Below are positions 17,103 through 26,723 of a stretch of DNA of 64,000 nucleotides, piece after piece; within the stretch, counting starts at the first letter, position 1; each line of letters starts with the position of its first letter. Source of the DNA: Pseudomonas kuykendallii (GTDB lineage: Bacteria; Pseudomonadota; Gammaproteobacteria; Pseudomonadales; Pseudomonadaceae); contig NZ_FNNU01000001.1 of the NCBI RefSeq assembly GCF_900106975.1, positions 432,260 to 496,259 on the forward strand. The letters are read 5' to 3'. A program made the translations under genes and the position numbers. The notes under the pieces are model-generated. The model was not told the origin of the DNA. It was given only the letters and a program-made list of their open reading frames with translations, and made no database searches.

Positions 17103-18122
17103 TCAGCGCGGTGCCAGCTCGCGCAGATGGCGCGCCACGGCCAGCCAGGCGCCGATGTAACCGAGGAACACCGCCCCCAGCAGCAACGACAGGCCGTCGT
17201 CGAGCGGCACGCCGGCGAGGGCGAAGTCGCTGTTGTACAGCCCCGCCAGACGCACCACCGCCTGGTTCAGCCAGTCCAGCCCAAAGGCCAGCACCAGCCA
17301 GGCCAGCAGCCCCGCGCCCAGGCCGTAGAGCGCGCCCATGTAAAGGAAGGGCCGGCGCACGTAGCTGTCGGTGCCGCCGACCAGCTTGATCACCTCGATC
17401 TCGGTGCGGCGGTTCTCGATGTGCAGGCGGATGGTGTTGCCGATCACCAGCAGCAGCGCCAGCACCAGCAGCACCGTGAGACCGAAGACGAAACGGTCGC
17501 CGAGGCCGAGGATCGCGGTGAGCCGCTCGACCCAGACCAGGTCGAGCTGCGCCTGCTGCACCTTGGGCAGCTCGGACAACGCCTGGCGCAGTGCTTCCAG
17601 GGCGGCCTTGTCGATCTCGTTGGGGGTCACCAGGACCACACCGGGCAGCGGGTTGTCCGGCAGTTCCTTAAGCGCCTGGCCGAGGCCGGATTGCTGCTGG
17701 AACTCGTCCAGCGCGCGTTGCCGGCTGATCCATTCGGCATCCGCGACGCCCGGCATCGTGGCGATGTTGTCGCGCATCGCCTCGCCGTCCTTGTCGGTGG
17801 CGTCCATCTGCAGATAGAGGGAAATCTGCGCGGCACGCTGCCAGGAACCGCCGAGGCGCTCGACGTTGCTCAGCAGCAGCGACAGGCCCATCGGCAGGCT
17901 CAGGGCGATGGCCATCACCAGGCAGGTGAAGAAGCTGCCGATCGGTTGCCGGCCGAGGCGCAGCAGGCTGTCCACCAGGCTCGCACGGTGGCTTTCCAGC
18001 CAGGCGTGCAGCAGGGTACGGAAGTCCGGGCCGTCGTCTTGGTTCTGCGGCTCCGGCTGCTGCTTGCGCGCAGCCCCGACGCGCTCGGACGGGTTGGGTG
18101 GTGGCATGCGGGTGGCGCTCAT
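17103..18122 (-). CDS. ftsX: Cell division protein FtsX
   Basis: This 339-residue membrane partner of FtsE has a long hydrophilic N-terminus (about 65 residues, PEPQNQDDGPDF). Four membrane segments follow: FFTCLVMAIALSLPMGLSLLL, a periplasmic loop, FVFGLTVLLVLALLLVIGNT, the MGALYGLGAGLLAWLVLAFG region, and SLLLGAVFLGYIGAWLAV. FtsEX controls septal peptidoglycan hydrolases through the periplasmic loop. The cytoplasmic IRLHIENRRTEIEVIKLVGG is the family signature. The ATG overlaps the ftsE stop (ATGA). The frame remains open upstream across ftsE, but that part is not coding. Confidence 0.95.
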   Translation of the reverse strand: MSATRMPPPNPSERVGAARKQQPEPQNQDDGPDFRTLLHAWLESHRASLVDSLLRLGRQPIGSFFTCLVMAIALSLPMGLSLLLSNVERLGGSWQRAAQISLYLQMDATDKDGEAMRDNIATMPGVADAEWISRQRALDEFQQQSGLGQALKELPDNPLPGVVLVTPNEIDKAALEALRQALSELPKVQQAQLDLVWVERLTAILGLGDRFVFGLTVLLVLALLLVIGNTIRLHIENRRTEIEVIKLVGGTDSYVRRPFLYMGALYGLGAGLLAWLVLAFGLDWLNQAVVRLAGLYNSDFALAGVPLDDGLSLLLGAVFLGYIGAWLAVARHLRELAPR

Positions 18123-18787
18123 GCGGCCTCCCCGTCGCCGATCAGGCGTCCGCGCTGCAGGGTCAGCATGCGATGGCGCATGCGCGCGATCAGAGCCAGG
18201 TCGTGGCTGGCGATCAACACCGTGGTGCCAAGGCGGTTGATGTCCTCGAACACGCCCATGATCTCCGCGGCAAGGCGCGGGTCGAGGTTGCCGGTGGGTT
18301 CGTCGGCGAGCAGCAGCGCCGGGCGATGCACCACCGCGCGGGCGATGCCGACGCGTTGCTGCTGGCCGGTGGACAGGTCGGCCGGATACAGCTCGGCCTT
18401 GTCGTGCAGGCTGACGCGCTCCAGCGCGGTGCCGACGCGTTCGGCGATCTCGTCGCGGCCCAGGCCGAGGATCTGCAGCGGCAGTGCGACGTTGTCGAAC
18501 ACGGTGCGATCGAAGAGCAACTGGTGGTTCTGGAACACCACGCCGATCTGCCGGCGCAGGAAGGGAATCTGCGCGTTGGTGATGGTCGACAGGTCCTGCC
18601 CGGCGAGCAGCAGCTTGCCGGTAGTGGGTCGCTCCATCGCCAGCAGCAGACGCAGCAGGGTGCTCTTGCCGGCACCGGAATGGCCGGTGACGAAGAGGAA
18701 TTCGCCGCGCTTCACACGGAACGACAGCTCGTGGATGCCGACATGGCCATTGGGATAGCGCTTGCCGACCTGGTCGAAACGGATCAT
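18119..18787 (-). CDS. ftsE: Cell division ATP-binding protein FtsE
   Basis: This 222-residue ABC ATPase has Walker A GHSGAGKST near residue 36, signature LSTGQQQRVGIARAVVHRPA, Walker B LLLADEPTGNLD and switch histidine LIASHD. The N-terminus MIRFDQVGKRYPNGHVGIHE is characteristic of FtsE. It energises FtsX-mediated activation of septal amidases at the division site. Four-base ATGA overlaps join it to ftsY upstream and ftsX downstream, the conserved ftsYEX operon. Confidence 0.97.
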   Translation of the reverse strand: MIRFDQVGKRYPNGHVGIHELSFRVKRGEFLFVTGHSGAGKSTLLRLLLAMERPTTGKLLLAGQDLSTITNAQIPFLRRQIGVVFQNHQLLFDRTVFDNVALPLQILGLGRDEIAERVGTALERVSLHDKAELYPADLSTGQQQRVGIARAVVHRPALLLADEPTGNLDPRLAAEIMGVFEDINRLGTTVLIASHDLALIARMRHRMLTLQRGRLIGDGEAA

Positions 18788-20055
18788 GCGGGGGTTTTCT
18801 CCGAGAACAGCGCCTTGACGAAGGCCTCGGCCTCGAAGTCGCGCAGGTCATCGATGCCTTCGCCGACACCGATGTAGCGGATCGGCAGGCCGAACTGCTT
18901 GGCCAGGGCGAAGATCACCCCGCCCTTGGCGGTGCCATCGAGCTTGGTCAGGGCCAGGCCGGTGAGCGCGACCGCCTGGTTGAACTGCTTGGTCTGGTTG
19001 ATCGCGTTCTGCCCGGTGCCGGCGTCGAGCACCAGCAGCACCTCGTGCGGCGCCGCCTCGTCGAGCTTGCCGATCACCCGGCGGACCTTCTTCAGTTCTT
19101 CCATCAGGTTGTCTTTGGTGTGCAGACGCCCGGCCGTGTCGGCGATCAGCACGTCGACGCCGCGCGCCTTGGCGGCCTGCACCGCATCGAAGATCACCGA
19201 GGCAGAATCGGCGCCGGTGTGCTGGGCGATCACCGCGATGTTGTTGCGCTCGCCCCACACCTGCAGCTGTTCCACGGCCGCGGCGCGGAAGGTGTCGCCG
19301 GCGGCGAGCATGACTTTCTTGCCTTCGAGCTGCAGCTTCTTGGCCAGCTTGCCGATGGTGGTGGTCTTGCCGGCGCCGTTCACGCCGACCACCAGGATCA
19401 CATAGGGACGGACCTGCGCCGGAATCCGCAGCGGCTGCTCGACCGGAGCGAGCAGCGCGGCCAGTTCGTCCTGCAGCGCCTTGTACAGCGCGCCGCTGTC
19501 GGCCAGCTCCTTGCGCGCCACGCGCTTGGTCAGGCTCTGCATGATCGCCGAGGTGGCCTCGACGCCGACGTCGGCGGTCAGCAGGCGGGTTTCCAGTTCG
19601 TCGAGCAGGTCGTCGTCGATCGCCTTCCTGCCGAGAAACAGGCTGGCCATGCCTTCGCCGAGACTGGCGCTGGTCTTCGACAGGCCCTGCCGGAGACGGG
19701 CGAAGAAACCGGCCTTGTCGGCGGGCCTGGCGACTTCAGCCGGCGCGGCGGGGATTGCCTCGGGCTCGGCCATGGACGCCTGCGGCAAGGGCGCAGGTGC
19801 GACCTCGGGCGCCGCTTCGGCGAGGGTTTCGGGCCGGCTTTCCTGCGCCGCAGGCTGCGGCGCGCCGGGGCTCGGCAGCGGCTCGGCGGCGGCTTCTTCG
19901 AGGCTCGGTTCGGCCTCCGCCCGTGGGGCGATCGGGGTTGTCTCTACCGAAGGCGTTCCGGCGCTTTCCTGCGGCTTCTTGCGCAGCCAGCCGAACAGTC
20001 CTTTCTTCTCTTCCGGGGCGACCGGGGGCTTCTTGTCGTCGTTGGAACCAAACAT
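18784..20055 (-). CDS. ftsY: Signal recognition particle receptor FtsY
   Basis: This 423-residue SRP receptor has a long acidic, proline- and alanine-rich A domain (about 110 residues, starting MFGSNDDKKPPVAPEEKKGL). The NG GTPase domain then has P-loop GVNGAGKTTTIGKLAKKL, GDTFRAAAVEQLQVW, DTAGRLHTKDNLMEEL, and LTKLDGTAKGG then PIRYIGVGEGIDDLRDF. It docks ribosome-SRP complexes at the inner membrane. I chose ATG 20055; the frame is open 32 codons further upstream, into a region with no conservation. It is the first gene of ftsY-ftsE-ftsX. Confidence 0.96.
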   Translation of the reverse strand: MFGSNDDKKPPVAPEEKKGLFGWLRKKPQESAGTPSVETTPIAPRAEAEPSLEEAAAEPLPSPGAPQPAAQESRPETLAEAAPEVAPAPLPQASMAEPEAIPAAPAEVARPADKAGFFARLRQGLSKTSASLGEGMASLFLGRKAIDDDLLDELETRLLTADVGVEATSAIMQSLTKRVARKELADSGALYKALQDELAALLAPVEQPLRIPAQVRPYVILVVGVNGAGKTTTIGKLAKKLQLEGKKVMLAAGDTFRAAAVEQLQVWGERNNIAVIAQHTGADSASVIFDAVQAAKARGVDVLIADTAGRLHTKDNLMEELKKVRRVIGKLDEAAPHEVLLVLDAGTGQNAINQTKQFNQAVALTGLALTKLDGTAKGGVIFALAKQFGLPIRYIGVGEGIDDLRDFEAEAFVKALFSEKTPA

Positions 20056-20303
20056 GGGGACGGGTATCTCAAGGGAGCGCCGCGCCGGCGGGCTCGTCCA
20101 AACATATAAAGAGGGCGTCGGCCGAACGGGGCGAAACGAAAGGGACGACACCCTGGCGACTCGAGCAGGTTTTCCGCCACCCGCGAAGGCAGCGTCGCAG
20201 GGCGGCCCCGACAGGCATGGCCGCCGGGAAAATGGATGCGTATCCTAGCACCTCCTCGCCCGCTGAGGCTAAGACCCGGCGGCCCGCCCGAAAGGTCCAT
20301 TCG

Positions 20304-21662
20304 ATGAACAAAGCGCTTCTCTGCCGTGTCGCCGGCGTGCTCCTCGGCGCCCTCTGCATGCCGCTGCCGCTACTCGCCGCGGAACCCTCGCCCACCCACG
20401 AATTCAGCCTCGACAACGGCCTCAAGGTGCTGGTCCGCGAGGACCACCGCGCTCCCGTGGTGGTCTCCCAGCTCTGGTACAAGGTCGGCTCAAGCTACGA
20501 GCAGCCGGGTCGCACCGGGCTCTCCCACGCCCTCGAACACATGATGTTCAAGGGCAGCCGCAAGCTCGGCCCGGGCGAGGCCTCGCTGATCCTGCGCGAC
20601 CTTGGTGCCGAGGAAAACGCCTTCACCAGCGACGACTACACCGCCTACTACCAGGTGCTGGCGCGTGATCGCCTGAACGTCGCCTTCGAGCTGGAGGCCG
20701 ACCGTATGGCCGGACTCAAGCTGCCGGCCGACGAGTTCAGCCGCGAGATCGAAGTGATCAAGGAAGAACGCCGACTGCGCACCGACGACAAGCCGAACGC
20801 CCTCGCCTTCGAGCGCTTCAAGGCCATGGCCTACCCGGCCAGCGGCTACAGCATTCCCACCATCGGCTGGATGGCCGACCTCGAGCGCATGCAGATCGAC
20901 GAACTGCGCGCCTGGTACCAGAGCTGGTATGCGCCGAACAACGCCACCCTCGTGGTGGTCGGCGACGTCAGCGCCGACGAGGTCAGGGCGCTCGCCCAGC
21001 GCTGGTTCGGCAACATCCCGAAACGCGCGGTGCCCTCCTCCAAGCGTCCGCTTGAGCTGGCCGAACCCGGCGAGCGCCGCCTGACGCTGCACGTGAAGAC
21101 CCAGTTGCCGAGCCTGATCATGGGCTTCAACGTGCCAGGCCTGGCGACCGCCAAGGACCCGCGCGACGTCAACGCCCTGCGCCTGATCGGCGCGCTGCTC
21201 GATGGCGGCTACAGCGCTCGGCTGCCGTCGCGGCTGGAGCGTGGCGAGGAGTTGGTTTCCGGCGCGTCCGCCTGGTACGAGGCCTATACCCGCGGCGACA
21301 GCCTGTTCGTCGTCAGCGCCACGCCCAACGTGCAGACGGGCAAGACCCTGGCCGACACCGAAGCCGGCGTCTGGCGCCTGCTCGAGGAGCTGAAGAAAAC
21401 CCCGCCGTCCGCCGAGGAACTGGCCCGCGTCCGCGCCCAGGTGATCGCCGGGCTGGTCTACGAGCGCGACTCGATCACCAGCCAGGCCAACACCATGGGC
21501 CAGCTGGAGAGCGTCGGCCTGTCCTGGAAGCTGATGGACCAGGAACTCGCCGATCTCGAAGCCGTGACCCCGGCGGACATCCAGGCCGCCGCCAGCACCT
21601 ACTTCACCCGCACGCGGCTGAGCGTCGCCCACGTTCTGCCCGAGGAAGCCCACGATGAGTGA
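20304..21662 (+). CDS. M16 family zinc peptidase (catalytic subunit)
   Basis: This 452-residue pitrilysin/M16 peptidase has a signal peptide (CRVAGVLLGALCMPLPLLAAE). The inverted zinc motif HxxEH is present as GLSHALEHMMFKGS, and the third ligand glutamate lies in the ENAFTSDDYTAYYQ region downstream. The C-terminal half contains the M16 C domain (PSLIMGFNVPGLATAKDPRD, GGYSARLPSRLERG). It is probably periplasmic, degrading peptides. It overlaps by 8 bases with a second M16 gene lacking the zinc motif, so the two likely form a heterodimer. It is divergent from ftsY across 248 bases. Confidence 0.92.
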   Translation: MNKALLCRVAGVLLGALCMPLPLLAAEPSPTHEFSLDNGLKVLVREDHRAPVVVSQLWYKVGSSYEQPGRTGLSHALEHMMFKGSRKLGPGEASLILRDLGAEENAFTSDDYTAYYQVLARDRLNVAFELEADRMAGLKLPADEFSREIEVIKEERRLRTDDKPNALAFERFKAMAYPASGYSIPTIGWMADLERMQIDELRAWYQSWYAPNNATLVVVGDVSADEVRALAQRWFGNIPKRAVPSSKRPLELAEPGERRLTLHVKTQLPSLIMGFNVPGLATAKDPRDVNALRLIGALLDGGYSARLPSRLERGEELVSGASAWYEAYTRGDSLFVVSATPNVQTGKTLADTEAGVWRLLEELKKTPPSAEELARVRAQVIAGLVYERDSITSQANTMGQLESVGLSWKLMDQELADLEAVTPADIQAAASTYFTRTRLSVAHVLPEEAHDE

Positions 21663-23148
21663 GTCCAGCAACGACCTGCGCCACAGCCTGTTCGGCCTCG
21701 TCCTGATCATTCTCATCGTGCTGCTGGCCGTGTACGTCAACCATGACCGCCAGCCCGCCGCGCAAGCCGCGACCCGCCAGAGCGAAGCGCCGGCCAGGCT
21801 CGAATCGCTGGCCGAGCTGGACAAGAAGGCGCCGAGCTACCGCAACCTGGACATCCAGAGCTGGCAGACCGCCGAGGGCGCCAAGGTGCTCTTCGTTGAG
21901 GCCCGCGAGGTGCCGATGTTCGACCTGCGCCTGACCTTCGCCGCCGGCAGCGCCCAGGACGGCGACGTGCCCGGCCTGGCCACGCTGACCAACGCGATGC
22001 TCAACGAAGGCGTCGCCGGCAAGGATGTCGGCGCCATCGCCGAAGGCTTCGAGGGCCTGGGTGCCGACTTCGGCAACGGCGCCTACCGCGACATGGCCAT
22101 CGCCAGCCTGCGCAGCCTGAGCGCGGTCGACAAGCGCGAGCCGGCGCTGGCGCTGTTCGCCGAAGTGATCGGCAAGCCGACCTTCCCCGCCGACTCGCTG
22201 GCGCGGATCAAGAACCAGCTGCTGGCCGGCTTCGAGTACCAGAAGCAGAACCCCGGCAAGCTGGCCGGTGATGCGCTGTTCGAGCGCCTCTACGGCGACC
22301 ACCCCTACGCGCACCCCAGCGACGGCAACGAGGCGACCCTCCCGGCGATCAGCCTGGAACAGCTGCGCGCCTTCCACCAGAAGGCCTATGCCGCCGGCAA
22401 CGTGGTCATCGCACTGGTCGGCGACCTCTCGCGCAGCGAGGCCGAAGCCATCGCCGCGCAGGTCTCCAGCGCCCTGCCGAAAGGCCCGGCACTGGCGAAG
22501 ATGGCCGAACCGCAGGCGCCGAAACCCGGCCTCAGCCATATCGAATTCCCCTCCAAGCAGACCCACATCCTGCTCGCCCAGCTCGGCATCAAGCGCGGCG
22601 ACGCGGATTACGCGGCGCTGTTCATGGGCAACCAGATTCTCGGCGGCGGAGGTTTCGGCACCCGGCTGATGAAAGAGGTGCGCGAGAAACGCGGCCTGAC
22701 CTACGGCGTCAGCTCCGGCTTCTCCGGCATGCAGGCGCGCGGCCCGTTCATGATCAGCCTGCAGACCCGCGCAGAGCAGAGCGAAGGCACGCTCGGGCTG
22801 GTTCAACAGATCGTCCGCGACTACCTCGCCGAAGGCCCCACGCAGAAGGAACTCGACGACGCCAAGCGCGAGCTGGCCGGCAGTTTCCCGCTGACCACCG
22901 CGAGCAACGCCAACATCGTCGGCCAACTGGGCGCCATGGGTTTCTACGACCTGCCGCTGAGTTATCTGCAGGACTTCATGAACCAGGCCCAGGCGCTGAG
23001 CGTCGAACAGGTCAGGGCGGCGATGGCGAAACACCTCTCCGCCGACAACTTCGTCGTCGTCACGGCCGGCCCCACGGTGGCGCAGAAGCCGTTGCCGGCG
23101 CCGACCGACAAACCCGCCGAACAGCCCCTCGGGGTCCCGGAGCACTGA
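21655..23148 (+). CDS. M16 family protein without zinc motif (partner subunit)
   Basis: This 497-residue M16-fold protein has an N-terminal membrane anchor or uncleaved signal (LFGLVLIILIVLLAVYVNHD). At the place of HxxEH it has LATLTNAMLNEGVAGK, so the histidines and glutamate are missing and it should not bind zinc. It keeps the arginine/tyrosine substrate-binding region of M16 partners (MKEVREKRGLTYGVSSGFSG). This is the usual division of labour in M16B heterodimers. The start codon lies inside the end of the catalytic partner gene, and the stop overlaps rsmD (TGATG). Confidence 0.9.
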   Translation: MSESSNDLRHSLFGLVLIILIVLLAVYVNHDRQPAAQAATRQSEAPARLESLAELDKKAPSYRNLDIQSWQTAEGAKVLFVEAREVPMFDLRLTFAAGSAQDGDVPGLATLTNAMLNEGVAGKDVGAIAEGFEGLGADFGNGAYRDMAIASLRSLSAVDKREPALALFAEVIGKPTFPADSLARIKNQLLAGFEYQKQNPGKLAGDALFERLYGDHPYAHPSDGNEATLPAISLEQLRAFHQKAYAAGNVVIALVGDLSRSEAEAIAAQVSSALPKGPALAKMAEPQAPKPGLSHIEFPSKQTHILLAQLGIKRGDADYAALFMGNQILGGGGFGTRLMKEVREKRGLTYGVSSGFSGMQARGPFMISLQTRAEQSEGTLGLVQQIVRDYLAEGPTQKELDDAKRELAGSFPLTTASNANIVGQLGAMGFYDLPLSYLQDFMNQAQALSVEQVRAAMAKHLSADNFVVVTAGPTVAQKPLPAPTDKPAEQPLGVPEH

Positions 23149-23753
23149 TGCGCGGACAGACCGTCAAACCCTCTCGTAGCGCCGCCAAGCCCCATGGCGG
23201 CACGGGATCGCTGCGCATCATCGGCGGCGAATGGCGCAGCCGGCGATTCGCCTTTCCCAACGGGCCGGCCCTGCGGCCGACCCCGGACCGGGTTCGCGAG
23301 ACGCTGTTCAACTGGCTGGCGCCGTATATCGAGGGCGCCCGCGTGCTGGATGCCTACACCGGCAGCGGCGCGCTGTTCCTCGAAGCGCTGTCGCGCGGCG
23401 CCGGGCAGACCCTGGCGCTGGACACCAACGGCGAGGCGCTGGCCGCGCTACGCCAGCACCTCGACACCCTGGCCTGCGGGCGCGGGCAACTGGTCCAGGG
23501 TGACGCGCTGCGTTACCTGGAAAACCAGGCCGCGCAGCCGTTCGACGTGGTCTTCCTCGATCCGCCCTTCCACCAGAACCTGCTGCAGACCAGCTGCGAG
23601 CTGCTGGAAAACCGCGGCTGGCTGGCCGAACACGCGTGGATCTACACCGAAAGCGAAGGCGCCCCGTCAGGCCTGCCAATGCCGGCCAACTGGCGCCTGC
23701 ACCGCGAGAAGAACGCCGGCCAGGTGCATTACGCGCTCTGGGAGCGCGGCTAG
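23148..23753 (+). CDS. rsmD: 16S rRNA (guanine966-N2)-methyltransferase
   Basis: This 201-residue RsmD methylates G966 of 16S rRNA. The N-terminus has the RNA-binding signature LRIIGGEWRSRRFAFPNGPA then LRPTPDRVRETLFNWL. The SAM domain has VLDAYTGSGALFLEALSRGA and the N2-guanine catalytic motif VVFLDPPFHQNL. Its first 20 residues are basic. The A of ATG is the last base of the upstream M16 stop codon. It converges on the UDP-xylose synthase-like gene with only four bases between the stop codons. Confidence 0.95.
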   Translation: MRGQTVKPSRSAAKPHGGTGSLRIIGGEWRSRRFAFPNGPALRPTPDRVRETLFNWLAPYIEGARVLDAYTGSGALFLEALSRGAGQTLALDTNGEALAALRQHLDTLACGRGQLVQGDALRYLENQAAQPFDVVFLDPPFHQNLLQTSCELLENRGWLAEHAWIYTESEGAPSGLPMPANWRLHREKNAGQVHYALWERG

Positions 23754-23757
23754 CGAC

Positions 23758-24696
23758 TCAGGCCGTTTCCAGTATCTCGCGGAAGTAACTGATGGTCTGC
23801 AACAGACCGGCCTCCAGCGCCACCTTCGGCTGCCAGCCCAGGCGCTCGCGCGCGACGGTGATGTCTGGCTGACGCTGCCTCGGATCATCTTGCGGCAGCG
23901 GCATATAGGTCAGCTTCGACGCTGAGCCACACAGCGCGATGATGGTTTCGGCGATCTCCCTGATGCTGTACTCAGCCGGATTGCCGAGGTTCACCGGCCC
24001 GGTCAGATCGACCGGACTGTCCATCATGCCGATCACACCCTCTATCAGATCCGAGACGAAACAGAAGGAACGGGTCTGACTACCATCGCCATAGATGGTG
24101 ATGTTTTCGCCAAGCAATGCCTGAACGATGAAGTTGCTAATCACGCGCCCATCATGCAACTGCATGCCCGGCCCGTAAGTATTGAAGATACGCACCACCT
24201 TTATATCCAGCGCGTGCTGGCGGTGGTAATCGAAGAACAGTGTTTCAGCACAGCGCTTGCCTTCGTCATAGCAACTTCGGATACCGATGGGATTGACTCT
24301 TCCCCAGTAATCCTCCGTCTGCGGATGGCATTCTGGATCCCCGTACACTTCCGACGTGGAGGCCTGAAGGATCCGCGCGCCTGTGCGCTTGGCCAAGCCC
24401 AGCATGTTGATCGCGCCGTGCACGCTGGTCTTGGTTGTTTGCACCGGGTCGCGCTGATAATGTACCGGCGAAGCGGGGCACGCGAAGTTGAAAATACGAT
24501 CGACTTCGACATAAAGCGGGAACGTCACATCGTGGCGCATAACCTCAAAGCGCGGGTTGCTCAGAAGATCCTGAATATTGCGGCGACTGCCGGTGAAATA
24601 GTTGTCGACCGACAGTACTTCATGACCTTCTTCGAGCAGTCGCCGACATAAATGCGACCCGATAAACCCTGCCCCACCCGTTACCAGAACACGCAT
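23758..24696 (-). CDS. UDP-glucuronate decarboxylase-like NAD-dependent SDR
   Basis: This 312-residue extended short-chain dehydrogenase starts with the Rossmann motif [20 protein letters not shown]. The active site has the serine of [15 protein letters not shown] and the YxxxK of [28 protein letters not shown] and [20 protein letters not shown] are hallmarks of UDP-xylose synthase (UXS). The likely reaction is UDP-glucuronate to UDP-xylose. Its DNA is richer in A and T than the flanking genes. It is divergent from a glycosyltransferase with only 20 bases between start codons, suggesting a shared glycan function. GGAG lies 7 bases before its ATG. A related UDP-sugar epimerase activity is possible. 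Confidence 0.88.
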   Translation of the reverse strand: MRVLVTGGAGFIGSHLCRRLLEEGHEVLSVDNYFTGSRRNIQDLLSNPRFEVMRHDVTFPLYVEVDRIFNFACPASPVHYQRDPVQTTKTSVHGAINMLGLAKRTGARILQASTSEVYGDPECHPQTEDYWGRVNPIGIRSCYDEGKRCAETLFFDYHRQHALDIKVVRIFNTYGPGMQLHDGRVISNFIVQALLGENITIYGDGSQTRSFCFVSDLIEGVIGMMDSPVDLTGPVNLGNPAEYSIREIAETIIALCGSASKLTYMPLPQDDPRQRQPDITVARERLGWQPKVALEAGLLQTISYFREILETA

Positions 24697-24716
24697 ATTT
24701 AACTCCGAGAAAATCC

Positions 24717-25598
24717 ATGTTTCCCATTACTTTCGTTACTACCTGTAAAGGGCGTTTGCACCACGTGAAACAGACGCTCCCGGTCATTGTTGCAGCAGAG
24801 CCGGGGGAGGTGATTTTGGTGGATTACGGTTGCCCCGACAACACCGGCGACTGGGTAGAGGCGAACCTGCCTTCGGTAAAGGTAATCCGTGTGACCGATG
24901 ATCCCGGCTTCTGCCTCCCAAGGGCACGAAACACGGGTGCGGCGCATGCGACTTCGCCCTGGATCTGCTTTATCGACGCCGACATCATCATCCAGGATGG
25001 CTGGTTGCAATGGATGCAGGAAAACCTGCAGCCGCATCACTTCTATCGCGCAGAGCCGGGCGAAGGACTGGCCAACCTTGAAACTTACGGAACGGTCATC
25101 TGCAGCCGTGAAGACTTCAACGCTGTCAACGGTTACGACGAGGTTTTTCGTGGCTGGGGCGGTGAAGATGACGACTTGTATCACCGGCTTTCGTTTCTCA
25201 ACGCCAACGCGCAAAAACGTTATCCGAACCACTTCGTCGAAGCGATTTCCCACGATGATGCCGAGCGCACGACCTTTCACGCGATAAAGAACGTGAAAAC
25301 CCAGAGTTTCATCAACAACTGCTACATGAGAGTAAAAGAGTATTTGCGTTCGCAGGGTGTACATGACATCCCGTTTGAAACTCGCCAGCAACTATTCAAC
25401 AGCCTGAGCGATACCCTGAAACAATATGCCGCCCGCCCTAAACTTTTCTCCACGCAAGTGAAGGCTAATAACTTGACGAACATCGACGGAGAACATCTCG
25501 ACCTGCTCCTTGAAGTCGCTCGCCGCCGCCGCTATGGCCTGTTCGGTACACGTTACACCTCCGTTCGCACCCTCAAACAGACAACCGCTGAGGCTTGA
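24717..25598 (+). CDS. Family 2 glycosyltransferase
   Basis: This 293-residue GT-A glycosyltransferase has a nucleotide-sugar binding start [20 protein letters not shown], the metal-binding DxD in [15 protein letters not shown], and the galactosyltransferase-type acceptor motif [17 protein letters not shown]. There is no membrane segment, so it acts in the cytoplasm. The sequence is clearly AT-richer than its neighbours (many AAA, GAA and TTT codons), a sign of recent transfer. It pairs divergently with the UXS-like gene, which may supply its donor sugar. A weak GAGA ribosome site precedes the ATG. Acceptor unknown. Confidence 0.87.
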   Translation: MFPITFVTTCKGRLHHVKQTLPVIVAAEPGEVILVDYGCPDNTGDWVEANLPSVKVIRVTDDPGFCLPRARNTGAAHATSPWICFIDADIIIQDGWLQWMQENLQPHHFYRAEPGEGLANLETYGTVICSREDFNAVNGYDEVFRGWGGEDDDLYHRLSFLNANAQKRYPNHFVEAISHDDAERTTFHAIKNVKTQSFINNCYMRVKEYLRSQGVHDIPFETRQQLFNSLSDTLKQYAARPKLFSTQVKANNLTNIDGEHLDLLLEVARRRRYGLFGTRYTSVRTLKQTTAEA

Positions 25599-25673
25599 GC
25601 CAGGAACAGGCTTTTCCAGGCAATACCGAATCGCTACTCTCGGCGGCATGCCAGACATACCGAGCGCGCCCCC

Positions 25674-26654
25674 ATGCCTCACCCCTTCCAGCCGGCCTGG
25701 TGGCTGCCCGGCCCGCACCTGCAGACGCTGTGGTCGCCGTTCTGCCGCACGCCGCAGCCGCTAGATCGCCAGCGTGAACGGCTGTGGCTGGAGGACGGCG
25801 ATTTCATCGATCTCGACTGGCACGGCCCGCACGACACCGAGGCGCCGCTGGTGCTGGTGCTGCACGGGCTCACCGGCTCGTCCGCCTCGCACTATGTAAT
25901 GGGCCTGCAGGGGCGCCTGGGCGAGAACGGCTGGGCCAGCGTGGCGATCAACTGGCGTGGCTGCTCGGGCGAGCCGAATCTGCTGCCGCGCGCCTACCAT
26001 TCCGGTGCCAGCGACGACCTCGGCGCGGTCATCGAACACTTGCAGCGCAAGCGTCCGCTGGCGCCGCTGCACGCGGTGGGCTATTCGCTGGGCGGCAACG
26101 TGCTGCTCAAATACCTCGGCGAGCGCGCCGCGAACTGCCCGCTGCGGGGCGCCGTGGCGGTGTCGGTGCCCTTTCGCCTGGACCAGTGCGCCGACCGCAT
26201 CGGCCTGGGGTTTTCGCGCGTCTACCAGGCGCATTTCATGCGCGCCATGCTCGCCTACGTGAAGGACAAGCAGCGTCTCTTCGCCCACCAGGGCATGGCC
26301 GACCGGCTGTCGGTGATGGAGAAGCTCGGTCCGTTGGACGATGTGCGCACCTTCTGGGATTTCGACGGACGCATCACCGCGCCGCTGCACGGATTCGCCG
26401 ATGCGCAGGACTACTACCGGCGCTCGTCGAGCCGCTATTTCCTCGGCGACATCCGCGTGCCGACGCTAATCATCCAGGCCGCCGACGATCCCTTCGTCTT
26501 CGCCCACAGCGTGCCGGCGGTGGACGAGCTATCGGCCAGCACCACGCTGGAGCTGCAGGAGAAGGGCGGGCACGTCGGCTTCGTCGAGGGCTCGCCGTGG
26601 CGTCCGCTGTACTACCTGGAGCGCCGCATCCCGCAGTGGCTGGCGCAGCGCTAG
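25674..26654 (+). CDS. YheT-type alpha/beta hydrolase
   Basis: This 326-residue hydrolase of the YheT/ABHD1-3 family begins with the signature PAWWLPGPHLQTLWSPFCR. The oxyanion region is LVLHGLTGSSASHYVMGLQG with AINWRGCSGEPN. The nucleophile elbow is VGYSLGGNVLLKYLGE (serine near residue 142), with an aspartate in IIQAADDPFVF and histidine in KGGHVGFVEG. E. coli YheT and its homologues are esterases or lipases without firm substrates. The ATG at 25674 starts at the family N-terminus. A TetR gene converges on it. Confidence 0.9.
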   Translation: MPHPFQPAWWLPGPHLQTLWSPFCRTPQPLDRQRERLWLEDGDFIDLDWHGPHDTEAPLVLVLHGLTGSSASHYVMGLQGRLGENGWASVAINWRGCSGEPNLLPRAYHSGASDDLGAVIEHLQRKRPLAPLHAVGYSLGGNVLLKYLGERAANCPLRGAVAVSVPFRLDQCADRIGLGFSRVYQAHFMRAMLAYVKDKQRLFAHQGMADRLSVMEKLGPLDDVRTFWDFDGRITAPLHGFADAQDYYRRSSSRYFLGDIRVPTLIIQAADDPFVFAHSVPAVDELSASTTLELQEKGGHVGFVEGSPWRPLYYLERRIPQWLAQR

Positions 26655-26723
26655 CCAGACGCGGGTTGGTCGCTCCGCCCGGTAGATCGATGAAGGACGT
26701 TCCACCCCAGGCCACGGACAGCG

